This document shows positions 1 to 5,390 of a stretch of DNA of 6,592 nt, in pieces; position 1 is the first letter of the stretch; each line of letters begins with the position of its first letter. Below the pieces are notes generated by a model. It was not told the DNA's origin, ran no database searches, and worked only from the letters and a program-made list of their open reading frames with translations. The position numbers and the translations under genes are program-made. The stretch spans positions 1 to 6,592 of the forward strand of contig JACRAI010000058.1 in assembly GCA_016213425.1 (NCBI GenBank), in the 5' to 3' direction. This stretch comes from an archaeon (GTDB taxonomy: Archaea; Nanobdellota; Nanobdellia; Woesearchaeales; ARS49).

Positions 1-711
1 AAAATATTTATTGAATTAACAAAAAAAGCATATATTTACACTGAAAAAATTCAAGCTCATGGAGGCTTGCCTGTTGGTTCGAGCGGTAAAGTGATATGTC
101 TTTTATCTGGAGGCATTGATTCTCCTGTGGCTGCATGGCTCGCAATGAGAAGAGGATGTAAAGTTGATTTCCTGCATTTTCACACTTTTCAAGAAAACAA
201 ACAAGTTTTAGGAACTAAAATAGAAAATTTAGTAAAAAAATTAAACGAATATCAGGGCAGATCGAGATTATTCTTAATACCGTATCATATATATCAATTT
301 GAAAGCTTGAACACAAATGAAAGAATAGATTTAGTATTGTTCAAAAATTTTATTTTAAGAATGGCTCAAGAGATAGCGATAAAAGAAGACTATAAAGCAA
401 TAATAACTGGAGATAATTTAGGACAAGTAGCCAGTCAAACTTTACAAAACTTGCAAGCAACAAGTTACTGTGTTAATACTTTAATTTTGAGGCCGGTAAT
501 AACTTATACAAAAGATGAAATAATCAAGTTAGCTCAGGAGATAGGTGTTTACGAAGAAAGCATTAAAGAATACAAAGATTGCTGCAGCATATTATCAAAA
601 AAACCATTAACACGAGCAAGCATTGAACAAGTAGAAAGTGCTCTAGGAAAAATAGACATTAAAGAAATAACAAACAAAAGCTTGGAAAAACTGGAAGTAT
701 TTAATTTCTAA
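1..711 (+). CDS. thiI: tRNA 4-thiouridine synthetase ThiI, 3' part (5' end outside window)
   Basis: ThiI adenylates U8 of tRNA and then inserts sulfur to give 4-thiouridine; in some organisms it also feeds thiamine thiazole synthesis. The frame is open from base 1, so the gene starts upstream; 236 residues are visible. The sequence reads through a GGLPVG linker (visible residues 21-26) into the PP-loop SGGIDSPVA (36-44), which binds ATP. A TGDNLGQVASQT block (about 135-146) and an RPVITYTKDEI block follow, both typical of the family. DCCSIL (193-198) lines up with the E. coli segment that holds the catalytic Cys344, so Cys195 is the likely equivalent. The protein ends about 40 residues later with no rhodanese domain, as in archaeal and Bacillus-type ThiI; sulfur must come from another donor. 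The missing part should hold the ferredoxin-like and THUMP domains. A TTG at 67 is an internal codon, not the start. The family call is confident. Confidence 0.93.
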   Translation, partial: KIFIELTKKAYIYTEKIQAHGGLPVGSSGKVICLLSGGIDSPVAAWLAMRRGCKVDFLHFHTFQENKQVLGTKIENLVKKLNEYQGRSRLFLIPYHIYQFESLNTNERIDLVLFKNFILRMAQEIAIKEDYKAIITGDNLGQVASQTLQNLQATSYCVNTLILRPVITYTKDEIIKLAQEIGVYEESIKEYKDCCSILSKKPLTRASIEQVESALGKIDIKEITNKSLEKLEVFNF

Positions 712-741
712 AATGTGATTTTAAATCTGCTGATGCTATTA

Positions 742-756
742 GTTTTTACATTTTTA
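742..756 (+). terminator. candidate U-tract terminator after thiI
   Basis: Two T5 runs (743-747 and 751-755) lie 31-45 bases after the thiI stop. Archaeal RNA polymerase can terminate on U-tracts without a hairpin. The genome is AT-rich, so T5 runs occur by chance and this call is weak. Confidence 0.3.
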
Positions 757-837
757 AGGAAAGTCGATGGTGCTCCAGACGTCAGGGGTTTCATATCTTA
801 TGTTCACTTCGCTTCGCTCAGATTAAACTTTCAGCCA

Positions 838-870
838 CTTCGCAAAATTAATAAGTTATTTTACGCGAAG
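838..870. repeat. hairpin A inside the structured element
   Basis: CTTCGC followed by AAAAT (838-848) pairs with ATTTT, a two-base AC bulge, then GCGAAG (858-870), leaving a 9-nt loop. The GC-rich base of the stem stands out against the AT-rich surroundings. Confidence 0.5.
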
Positions 871-891
871 CGCCTTCATAATTATTGATGA

Positions 892-935
892 GGATCCGTC
901 TGCATAATGTTTAATTTTTATTTGAGGACGGATTC
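892..935. repeat. hairpin B inside the structured element
   Basis: An exact 7-bp inverted repeat ATCCGTC/GACGGAT (894-900 and 927-933) is extended by G-U and G-C pairs to 10 bp (892-901 with 926-935). The loop is 24 nt and AT-rich. Confidence 0.5.
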
Positions 936-972
936 GAAAGTAAAGTCGACCGAAGGGAGTGAAACAGAGAAT

Positions 973-1019
973 AAAAATTTGAAAAAATAAACATAAATTA
1001 AAAATAAAGAAGTAAAAAA
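973..1019 (-). terminator. multiple U-tract terminator of the minus-strand operon
   Basis: Read on the minus strand, four T5-T6 runs (1019-1014, 1004-1000, 987-982, 977-973) follow the stop codon at 1033. This clustered array is what archaeal intrinsic termination uses. It is followed directly by the right arm of the structured element. Confidence 0.5.
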
Positions 1020-1032
1020 TGGAAGGAAAAAT

Positions 1033-1689
1033 TCATTCCTGCTCGTACACTCTGATTAATTCATCAAGAACTCTCTCATATTCTCTTTGGAATTCTTCTT
1101 GATATTCTGCACCTTTAGTTATTTCACCAGTCCAATCTTTATCAAAAGTTTTTACTTCATTTAATTCACTTTCTTCAAATTCCCAATCAACTAAGCCTTC
1201 CGGAGAAAATAAATTGCTTGAAGGTGCTACATAATGTTCTGCACCATTTACATTTCCATCAAGACCTCTGTCAAGAAATGCATATACCTTCCTCTCGTTG
1301 TTTTCTGTTAAAGAAGATGCTACAATAAGAATCAGATCTGCTGGAGGATCTTCAGGAATAAAAGCTTCTGCTTTGTTGTTATCATCATAAACAAGTAGTT
1401 CATACCCTTTTGTTTCATTTACTGCAAATCTTTGGACAACAACTTCAGTGCCAAAATCTTCTTCCTTTTTTTTAAATGTTCCTTTCTCCTTTGTCATAAC
1501 TAGTTCTGCTAGCTTTCTTACTTTTCCAGCTAGATCTTCATTTAGAGTGGTTCTTGCGTCTGGTGTTGAAGTTAATGTGTGCGTGACTTGTGTTGGTGGT
1601 TCTGGTTGATTTTCTTCTTGTCCTATGATGGCTGTGTTCAATCCTAAAACTGTCAATCCTACGGCTAAGCTTTTTATGTATTTGTTCAT
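1033..1689 (-). CDS. secreted acidic protein of unknown function
   Basis: A 218-residue protein I cannot assign to a family. Residues 1-5 are positively charged (MNKYIK), residues about 7-22 are hydrophobic, and a signal-peptidase-like site falls around residues 22-24, so it is probably exported. The start of the mature part (about 24-45) is Pro/Thr-rich and linker-like. The rest is strongly acidic with charged helical stretches at both ends. A central block has hydrophobic strands (LILIVASS) followed by KVYAFLDRGLDG, which looks like part of a folded beta domain. The start is well fixed: AGAGG lies 6 nt before the ATG on the minus strand (1696-1700). It is the second gene of an operon, 15 bp after the 85-aa gene. 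An extracytoplasmic or cell-surface role is inferred from the signal peptide only. Confidence 0.8.
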   Translation of the reverse strand: MNKYIKSLAVGLTVLGLNTAIIGQEENQPEPPTQVTHTLTSTPDARTTLNEDLAGKVRKLAELVMTKEKGTFKKKEEDFGTEVVVQRFAVNETKGYELLVYDDNNKAEAFIPEDPPADLILIVASSLTENNERKVYAFLDRGLDGNVNGAEHYVAPSSNLFSPEGLVDWEFEESELNEVKTFDKDWTGEITKGAEYQEEFQREYERVLDELIRVYEQE

Positions 1690-1704
1690 TTTTTTCCTCT
1701 GAAA

Positions 1705-1962
1705 TCAAAGTAATCGACTTATAGGCATGTAAAATTCTTTTAGTTGAGTGTATGTTTTAATTTGTGTTTGATCTTTTACTGAGTAATCAACAATTTCGTA
1801 ACCTAATATTTTGTTATTTAACACATCTCCTCTAACTTTAATTCTTCTCAAATCAACACCTTTTGCATCCTCTTTAGCCAACTTTTCTAAGTGTGAAACA
1901 ACTATTTCTTTTAAGTCATTCACGCCCGTTACTACATTTGAAAAATACACTTGTACTTCCAT
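1705..1962 (-). CDS. unknown 85-aa protein, first gene of the operon
   Basis: A small, soluble-looking protein without a signal peptide or membrane segment. It begins with a beta-like stretch (EVQVYFSNVV), then an amphipathic helix (about residues 14-34), then alternating strands (RRIKVRGDV, ILGYEIVDY). I do not recognise the family. The start is strongly supported by an extended archaeal Shine-Dalgarno, AGGTGAT, at 1968-1974 with 5 nt to the ATG. Its TGA stop lies 15 bp before the start of the secreted 218-aa protein, with that gene's own Shine-Dalgarno in the gap, so the two are almost certainly co-transcribed. It may act with the secreted protein, but nothing in the sequence shows how. Confidence 0.75.
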   Translation of the reverse strand: MEVQVYFSNVVTGVNDLKEIVVSHLEKLAKEDAKGVDLRRIKVRGDVLNNKILGYEIVDYSVKDQTQIKTYTQLKEFYMPISRLL

Positions 1963-1967
1963 TTTTT

Positions 1968-1974
1968 ATCACCT
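1968..1974 (-). promoter_or_regulatory. extended Shine-Dalgarno AGGTGAT
   Basis: AGGTGAT on the minus strand, 5 nt before the ATG at 1962, complements the conserved archaeal 16S rRNA 3' end (ATCACCTCC). It fixes the start of the 85-aa gene and shows that this operon has a leader, unlike the apparently leaderless genes elsewhere in the window. Confidence 0.75.
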
Positions 1975-2010
1975 GAAGCAAAATAATTGACCTGTTTAAA
2001 AGATTTGCGG

Positions 2011-2038
2011 ATAAATAGAAAAAGACATAATAAATATA
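2011..2038 (-). promoter_or_regulatory. candidate TATA boxes for the 85-aa/218-aa operon
   Basis: On the minus strand there are two TATA-like octamers: CTATTTAT (2018-2011) and TATATTTA (2038-2031). Transcription starting about 23 nt downstream would give leaders of roughly 25 or 45 nt, both long enough to include the AGGTGAT site. The choice between them is open. The rest of 1963-2301 shows no convincing gene or RNA; reading frames there are closed by frequent stops. Confidence 0.3.
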
Positions 2039-2301
2039 ACTAATTTCTGTCGCTTACTAAAACATGTACGATAACAACTGGATAATTTGTGTTAAAATAT
2101 TGCCTTTTGCTTTTTTCATAGAGACTTTTTCTGTTTAAGTACAAAACGTGTGCCTATAATTTAGTTTTAACGAGTTCATTATTTTACGGCGGAGCTGTCA
2201 CAAATTAAAAAACAATGAGAGAAACATTCCAGCACGAGTAGAACAAACAGACAAAAAGATTTGTTTGGGCGTTAGTGGCAAAATTCAAACTTCTTTTCCA
2301 T

Positions 2302-2338
2302 TTTTTGTGATAAACTTTAAAAAACAAGCCTTCTTTTG
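2302..2338 (+). repeat. 37-bp direct repeat, copy 1 (toxin core promoter)
   Basis: This 37-bp stretch is identical to 2853-2889. It contains GTGATAAAC followed by TTTAAAAA (2316-2323), a fitting BRE/TATA pair, and ends 9 bases before the toxin ATG. Upstream, 2285-2301 is similar but no longer identical to the bases before copy 2 (both contain AAACTT followed by a T-rich run), so the copied segment may once have been longer. Confidence 0.95.
2316..2323 (+). promoter_or_regulatory. TATA box of the toxin gene
   Basis: TTTAAAAA with 23 nt between it and the ATG at 2347. With the usual archaeal TATA-to-start distance, transcription begins at or next to the A of the ATG, so the mRNA is leaderless. 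No Shine-Dalgarno is present (only a T-run before the ATG). Confidence 0.65.
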
Positions 2339-2346
2339 TTTTTTTA

Positions 2347-2664
2347 ATGGTTTATAATCTTGTATTTGATGAAGTGATTCTCGACCAATTAAAAAAGGCA
2401 AGTAAAAATCAGCAGGTTAAAATTTTTCTTGCAAAGATTCTTGATAGAATTGAAGAAAAAGGCCCCGATGCAGGCAAGTTAATAGACTCTGTTTTGAAAT
2501 TGTATGAGGTTAAGATGATGCATCCTCCGATCAGGTTGTACTATTTGATTGAAGAGCATAAGCAAGAAGCATATATTTTTGAATATGAGATGAAAACTAG
2601 CGAGTCAAAACAGCAAAACACAATAAATAAAATTAGAAATAAAATAAAAGAATCAAAATCCTAG
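2347..2664 (+). CDS. RelE/ParE-superfamily toxin (HigB/Gp49-like form)
   Basis: A 105-aa protein with the pattern of archaeal RelE/ParE-fold toxins. It has an N-terminal strand (YNLVFDEVI) and two helices (about 11-37). GPDAGKLID (39-47) leads into strand LYEVK (52-56). PPIRLYY (60-66) holds the conserved arginine strand, followed by YIFEYEMKTS (76-85) and a basic C-terminal helix. RelE relatives cleave mRNA on the ribosome whereas ParE relatives target gyrase, and the sequence does not decide between them. It is expressed from an exact copy of the alaS promoter and is probably leaderless. Its last codons overlap by 12 bp the end of a convergent small antitoxin gene on the minus strand, an unusual order, since toxin and antitoxin normally share one operon. 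The family call is good; the target is unknown. Confidence 0.82.
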   Translation: MVYNLVFDEVILDQLKKASKNQQVKIFLAKILDRIEEKGPDAGKLIDSVLKLYEVKMMHPPIRLYYLIEEHKQEAYIFEYEMKTSESKQQNTINKIRNKIKESKS

Positions 2665-2811
2665 GTCTTTTCTAGTAAAACGTTTACCGCTTGCAATATT
2701 TTGCAAGTATTCTGCAAGCCTTTTATACAACTTAGTATTTCTTAGAGCAATAACTTCCGTTTTCATTAAGTCATATTCTGGCTTTGCTACACATACAGTT
2801 TCAGCTTCCAT
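2653..2811 (-). CDS. small RelB-like antitoxin, convergent with the toxin
   Basis: A 52-aa protein that automatic gene calling easily misses. It starts MEAETVCVAKPEYDLMK, a beta strand plus 'P-x-x-E-Y' opening seen in many small archaeal antitoxins. It continues with a charged helix (TKLYKRLAEYLQNIASGKR) and ends in FTRKDLGF, a tail common in such antitoxins that wraps the toxin. An ATG six bases earlier (2815-2817) would add two residues. I prefer 2811 because TTTAAATA (2841-2834, minus) then lies 22 nt upstream, matching the 22-23 nt TATA-to-ATG gap of the other leaderless genes here. Its final codons (L-G-F-stop) lie antisense to the toxin's last codons. It is divergent from alaS. The role is inferred from its sequence style and its position beside the toxin. 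Confidence 0.72.
   Translation of the reverse strand: MEAETVCVAKPEYDLMKTEVIALRNTKLYKRLAEYLQNIASGKRFTRKDLGF
2690..2707. repeat. perfect 7-bp hairpin inside the antitoxin gene
   Basis: CTTGCAA (2690-2696) and TTGCAAG (2701-2707) form a perfect 7-bp stem with a 4-nt loop, 25 bases past the toxin stop. A further TGCAAG follows at 2713-2718 and a T4 run at 2721-2724. It could end the toxin transcript, or be an operator-like palindrome. It also encodes part of the antitoxin helix, so chance is possible. Confidence 0.45.
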
Positions 2812-2833
2812 ATACATTGAATTTGCTTTGTCT

Positions 2834-2841
2834 TATTTAAA
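2834..2841 (-). promoter_or_regulatory. TATA box of the antitoxin gene
   Basis: Read on the minus strand as TTTAAATA, preceded by a purine-rich BRE-like stretch (GAAAAAG). There are 22 nt between it and the ATG at 2811. It points away from the alaS TATA box, with 25 bp between the two, so the antitoxin and alaS promoters are back to back and may compete. Confidence 0.55.
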
Positions 2842-2852
2842 CTTTTTCTTAA

Positions 2853-2889
2853 TTTTTGTGATAAACTTTAAAAAACAAGCCTTCTTTTG
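2853..2889 (+). repeat. 37-bp direct repeat, copy 2 (alaS core promoter)
   Basis: This copy is identical to 2302-2338. It ends 9 bases before the ATG at 2898, exactly the distance seen between copy 1 and the toxin ATG. The two copies are 551 bp apart, start to start. Confidence 0.95.
2867..2874 (+). promoter_or_regulatory. TATA box of alaS
   Basis: TTTAAAAA preceded by GTGATAAAC, with 23 nt to the ATG at 2898. The spacing implies a leaderless transcript and supports 2898 over the ATG at 2892. No Shine-Dalgarno precedes either ATG. Confidence 0.65.
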
Positions 2890-2897
2890 ATATGTTT

Positions 2898-5360
2898 ATG
2901 TCAGATGATGATGTAAAAAAAGAGTTTAAAAAGAAGGCTCAAGCAAGTCCTGAAAAGTTTTACCCTGTTAAAACCCTGACAGAATTAGGTTTTAAAAGAA
3001 AATTATGCAAGTGCGGACAATACTTTTGGACTACAAAAAATGCACTCCATTGCGGAGAACCTGCTTGCAGCGGCGGATTAAGTTTTATTAATAATACTCC
3101 TGCAAAAAACAAGTTGTCTTATGTGCAGGTTTGGAAGGAATTTTCAAGCATTCATAAAAAACTAGGTTATACACCAATTAAAAGGTACCCTGTAGTTGCT
3201 CGATGGAATCCAACAGTAGACTTCACAATTGCAAGCATAGCTGCATTCCAGCCATTTGTTGTAAGCGGAGAAGTAGAACCTCCAGCAAACCCGTTAGTTA
3301 TTCCTCAATTTTGTTTAAGATTTGGAGATATAGATAATGTTGGAGTTACAGGACACTTTTGTGGTTTCGTAATGATGGGACAGCACGCATTTGTATCACC
3401 AGAAAAATATGATATAAACAAGTACTTGAAAGATCACTTAACGTGGCTTAATCAAGGAATGGGATTAAGCAATGATGATTTAACAATTCATGAAGATGCA
3501 TGGGCTGGTGGAGGAAATTACGGGCCTTGTGTAGAATTCTTTTCTAGAGGCTTAGAAGTAAGCAATCAAGTATACATGCAGTACGAAGTTCCAAACAAAG
3601 AACTAAAAATCAAAGTATTAGATATGGGCCAAGGACATGAACGAGCCGCATGGTTCACTCAAGCAAAACCATCAATTTACGAATGTGTTTTCCCTAAAAC
3701 TTTAGAAAAATTAAGAAACGCAACAAAAGAAGCTTATGATGAAGAATTCATGAACAAATTTGTTCCACTAAGTTCTTACTTAAAAGTTGAAGAAGGAGTA
3801 GATTTAGAAAAAGAATACAAAGATGTAGCAAAAAAATTGGGAATGAACTTAGAAGAGTTCCGCGCAAAAGTACAAAAAATAGCAGCATTATATGCTGTTG
3901 CAGAACACTCAAGAGTTCTATTAATCGCTTTAAGAGATGGGGCATTACCAAGCAATGTTGGAGGAATGTACAATTTAAGAGTAATACTAAGAAGAGCATT
4001 GAGCTTTATTGATAAATACAAATGGAATATTGATCTTTGCGATGTCGTAGAATGGCATTCAGAAGAATTGAAAGAATTATTCCCTGAACTAAGCGAGAAT
4101 TTAGACACGACAAGAAAAATTCTCGAAGTAGAAAAACTAAAGTATGAACAAAATAAAGAAAAAACCGCGAAATTAATAGAAAAATACGCAGGCAAAGAAT
4201 TAACAAATGATCAATTAATAGAACTTTATGATTCACACGGAGTAGATCCTAGAGATTTAAATGTTAAAGTGCCTGAAAACTTTTATGCATTAATTGCTCA
4301 AAAACATGAACAAAAAGAACAAGCCACACAAACTGAAAGAAACGAAAAAATAGATTTCCCACAACTTCCCGCCACAAAAGCATTATACTTTGAAGATTGG
4401 AAAAAAATTGAATGCAAAAGCAAAGTGTTGTCAGTAATAGATAATAACGTTGTGTTAGACCAAACAGTATTCTACCCTGTAAGCGGCGGACAAATGCAAG
4501 ATCAAGGAACAATAAACCACTTAAAAGTTCTGGATGTATTCAAACAAGGAACATTAATAATTCACAAAGTTGAAGGAGATATAAAAAAAGATCAAGAAGT
4601 AACTTGCAAAGTTGATTTAGAAAGAAGAAAACAATTAACGCAGCATCACACATCAACACATATAGTTAACGCGGCTGCAAGAACAGTTCTTGGACCTCAC
4701 ATTAATCAAGCGAGCGCTAAAAAAGATGTAGATAAAGCATACCTTGATGTAACTCATTATCAAGCTATAACTGATGATGAATTAAAACAAATAGAACAGG
4801 AAGCTAACAAATTAGTAAATAAAAAAATAGAAGTAATAAAGACTTTCATGCCCAGAAATGAAGCAGAAAAAACTCACGGAGTGAGAATATATCAAGGAGG
4901 AGTTGCTCCAGGAAAAACATTAAGAATAGTAGACATAAAAGGTGTTGAAGCTGAAGCTTGCGGTGGAACACATCTTAACAATACTAGTGAAGCAGAATTA
5001 ATTAAACTTGTTAAAACAACCAAAGTTAAGGATGGAGTTGTAAGAATCTTCTTTTTAGCAGGAAATGCAGCAAAAAAATTAGTTCAAGAAAAAGAAAATT
5101 TAGAAAAAGAACTTTCTAGTGAAACTGGAGTTCCTATAAAACAAGTTCCTGCAAGACTTGAAGAACTCTTTGAAGTATGGAAGAATGCAAGAAAAGCCAT
5201 TAAAAAAGGACAAAAATTAGAAAGTTATGAATTGAAAAGCAAACAAGATTATTCTGGAGATGTAATTAGCAAGTGTGGCGAAGTATTAAGCACACAGCCA
5301 GAACATTTAATCAAAACAATCCAAAAATTCAAGAAAGAAATTGAAGAGTTTAAGAAATAG
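2898..5360 (+). CDS. alaS: alanyl-tRNA synthetase, archaeal type, short C-terminus
   Basis: This enzyme charges tRNA-Ala and edits mischarged Ser/Gly. Numbered from the start at 2898 (820 aa), an N-terminal Cys cluster (C37, C39, C52, C57) near FGFKR-type sequence marks the archaeal form. The usual CxxC appears here as CxC. The class II catalytic core includes RWNPTVDFTIAS (102-113), SGEVEPPANPL (123-133), GGNYGPC (205-211) and the motif 3 sequence GQGHER (244-249). PSNVGG (351-356) and YDSHG (444-448) belong to the tRNA-recognition domain. The editing domain starts with FYPVSGGQ (525-532) and has the zinc sites HxxxH (H584, H588) and CxxxH (C688, H692). Only about 128 residues follow, so C-Ala looks shortened compared with the roughly 890-915 aa of euryarchaeal enzymes. 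The ATG at 2892 is in frame, but 2898 matches the toxin's promoter-to-ATG spacing. The identification is very secure. Confidence 0.97.
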   Translation: MSDDDVKKEFKKKAQASPEKFYPVKTLTELGFKRKLCKCGQYFWTTKNALHCGEPACSGGLSFINNTPAKNKLSYVQVWKEFSSIHKKLGYTPIKRYPVVARWNPTVDFTIASIAAFQPFVVSGEVEPPANPLVIPQFCLRFGDIDNVGVTGHFCGFVMMGQHAFVSPEKYDINKYLKDHLTWLNQGMGLSNDDLTIHEDAWAGGGNYGPCVEFFSRGLEVSNQVYMQYEVPNKELKIKVLDMGQGHERAAWFTQAKPSIYECVFPKTLEKLRNATKEAYDEEFMNKFVPLSSYLKVEEGVDLEKEYKDVAKKLGMNLEEFRAKVQKIAALYAVAEHSRVLLIALRDGALPSNVGGMYNLRVILRRALSFIDKYKWNIDLCDVVEWHSEELKELFPELSENLDTTRKILEVEKLKYEQNKEKTAKLIEKYAGKELTNDQLIELYDSHGVDPRDLNVKVPENFYALIAQKHEQKEQATQTERNEKIDFPQLPATKALYFEDWKKIECKSKVLSVIDNNVVLDQTVFYPVSGGQMQDQGTINHLKVLDVFKQGTLIIHKVEGDIKKDQEVTCKVDLERRKQLTQHHTSTHIVNAAARTVLGPHINQASAKKDVDKAYLDVTHYQAITDDELKQIEQEANKLVNKKIEVIKTFMPRNEAEKTHGVRIYQGGVAPGKTLRIVDIKGVEAEACGGTHLNNTSEAELIKLVKTTKVKDGVVRIFFLAGNAAKKLVQEKENLEKELSSETGVPIKQVPARLEELFEVWKNARKAIKKGQKLESYELKSKQDYSGDVISKCGEVLSTQPEHLIKTIQKFKKEIEEFKK

Positions 5361-5364
5361 TATT

Positions 5365-5370
5365 AAAAAA
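5365..5370 (-). terminator. candidate U-tract terminator of the 150-aa gene
   Basis: A T6 run on the minus strand 20-25 bases after the stop at 5391, inside the 30-bp gap to the convergent alaS stop. No T-run serves alaS in the gap; the first T6 on the plus strand is at 5476-5481, inside the convergent gene. Confidence 0.4.
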
Positions 5371-5390
5371 CTCACTAATCAGGAATATCA

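Larger units (their letters stand above)
801..966. other. structured intergenic element, candidate ncRNA or small mobile/repeat element
   Basis: No gene was found in the 321 bases between thiI and the convergent minus-strand operon, but this patch is more GC-rich (about 45% GC over 761-840) and folds. Outer arms 801-816 and 951-966 pair over about 14 bp, with single-base bulges at 809 and 962 and one G-G mismatch (811/956). Inside are two local hairpins. Hairpin A pairs 838-848 with 858-870 (6 + 5 bp, two-base bulge, 9-nt loop). Hairpin B pairs 892-901 with 926-935 (10 bp with two G-U pairs, 24-nt loop). CTTCGC occurs at 807-812, 812-817 and 838-843, and its complement GCGAAG at 865-870, so other pairings compete, for example an exact 8-bp pair 810-817/865-872. 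I recognise no known RNA family. It could be an RNA, a MITE-like element with imperfect terminal inverted repeats, or a convergent-gene boundary element. Confidence 0.45.

Noticed and set aside
767..826. 19-codon plus-strand frame (MVLQTSGV...)
   Set aside because: It is too short, has no Shine-Dalgarno or good TATA spacing, and overlaps the structured element.
885..891. Possible C/D-box sRNA, box C-like TTGATGA
   Set aside because: No box D (CTGA) at a proper distance and no C'/D' pair.
929..945. tRNA T-loop-like TTCGAAA
   Set aside because: Flanking bases do not form a T-stem, and no acceptor or anticodon arm is present.
758..970. RNase P RNA-like words: GGAAAGTC at 758-765 and ACAGAGA at 964-970
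   Set aside because: The words resemble conserved RNase P RNA regions, but the spacing is too long, the other conserved regions are missing, and an A-rich tract follows directly.
2040..2301. Short frames on both strands (for example a 24-codon frame from the ATG at 2064) and a weak hairpin at 2244-2267
   Set aside because: The frames are under 25 codons without start signals; the hairpin is A/T-based and expected by chance in AT-rich DNA.
2302..2889. CRISPR array reading of the 37-bp repeat
   Set aside because: There are only two copies, 514 bp apart, and the intervening sequence is coding; the repeat is a promoter.
3748..4512. Several minus-strand open frames of 76-139 codons inside alaS
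   Set aside because: They are antisense to a strongly conserved synthetase and have Leu/Phe/Ser-rich composition typical of shadow frames.
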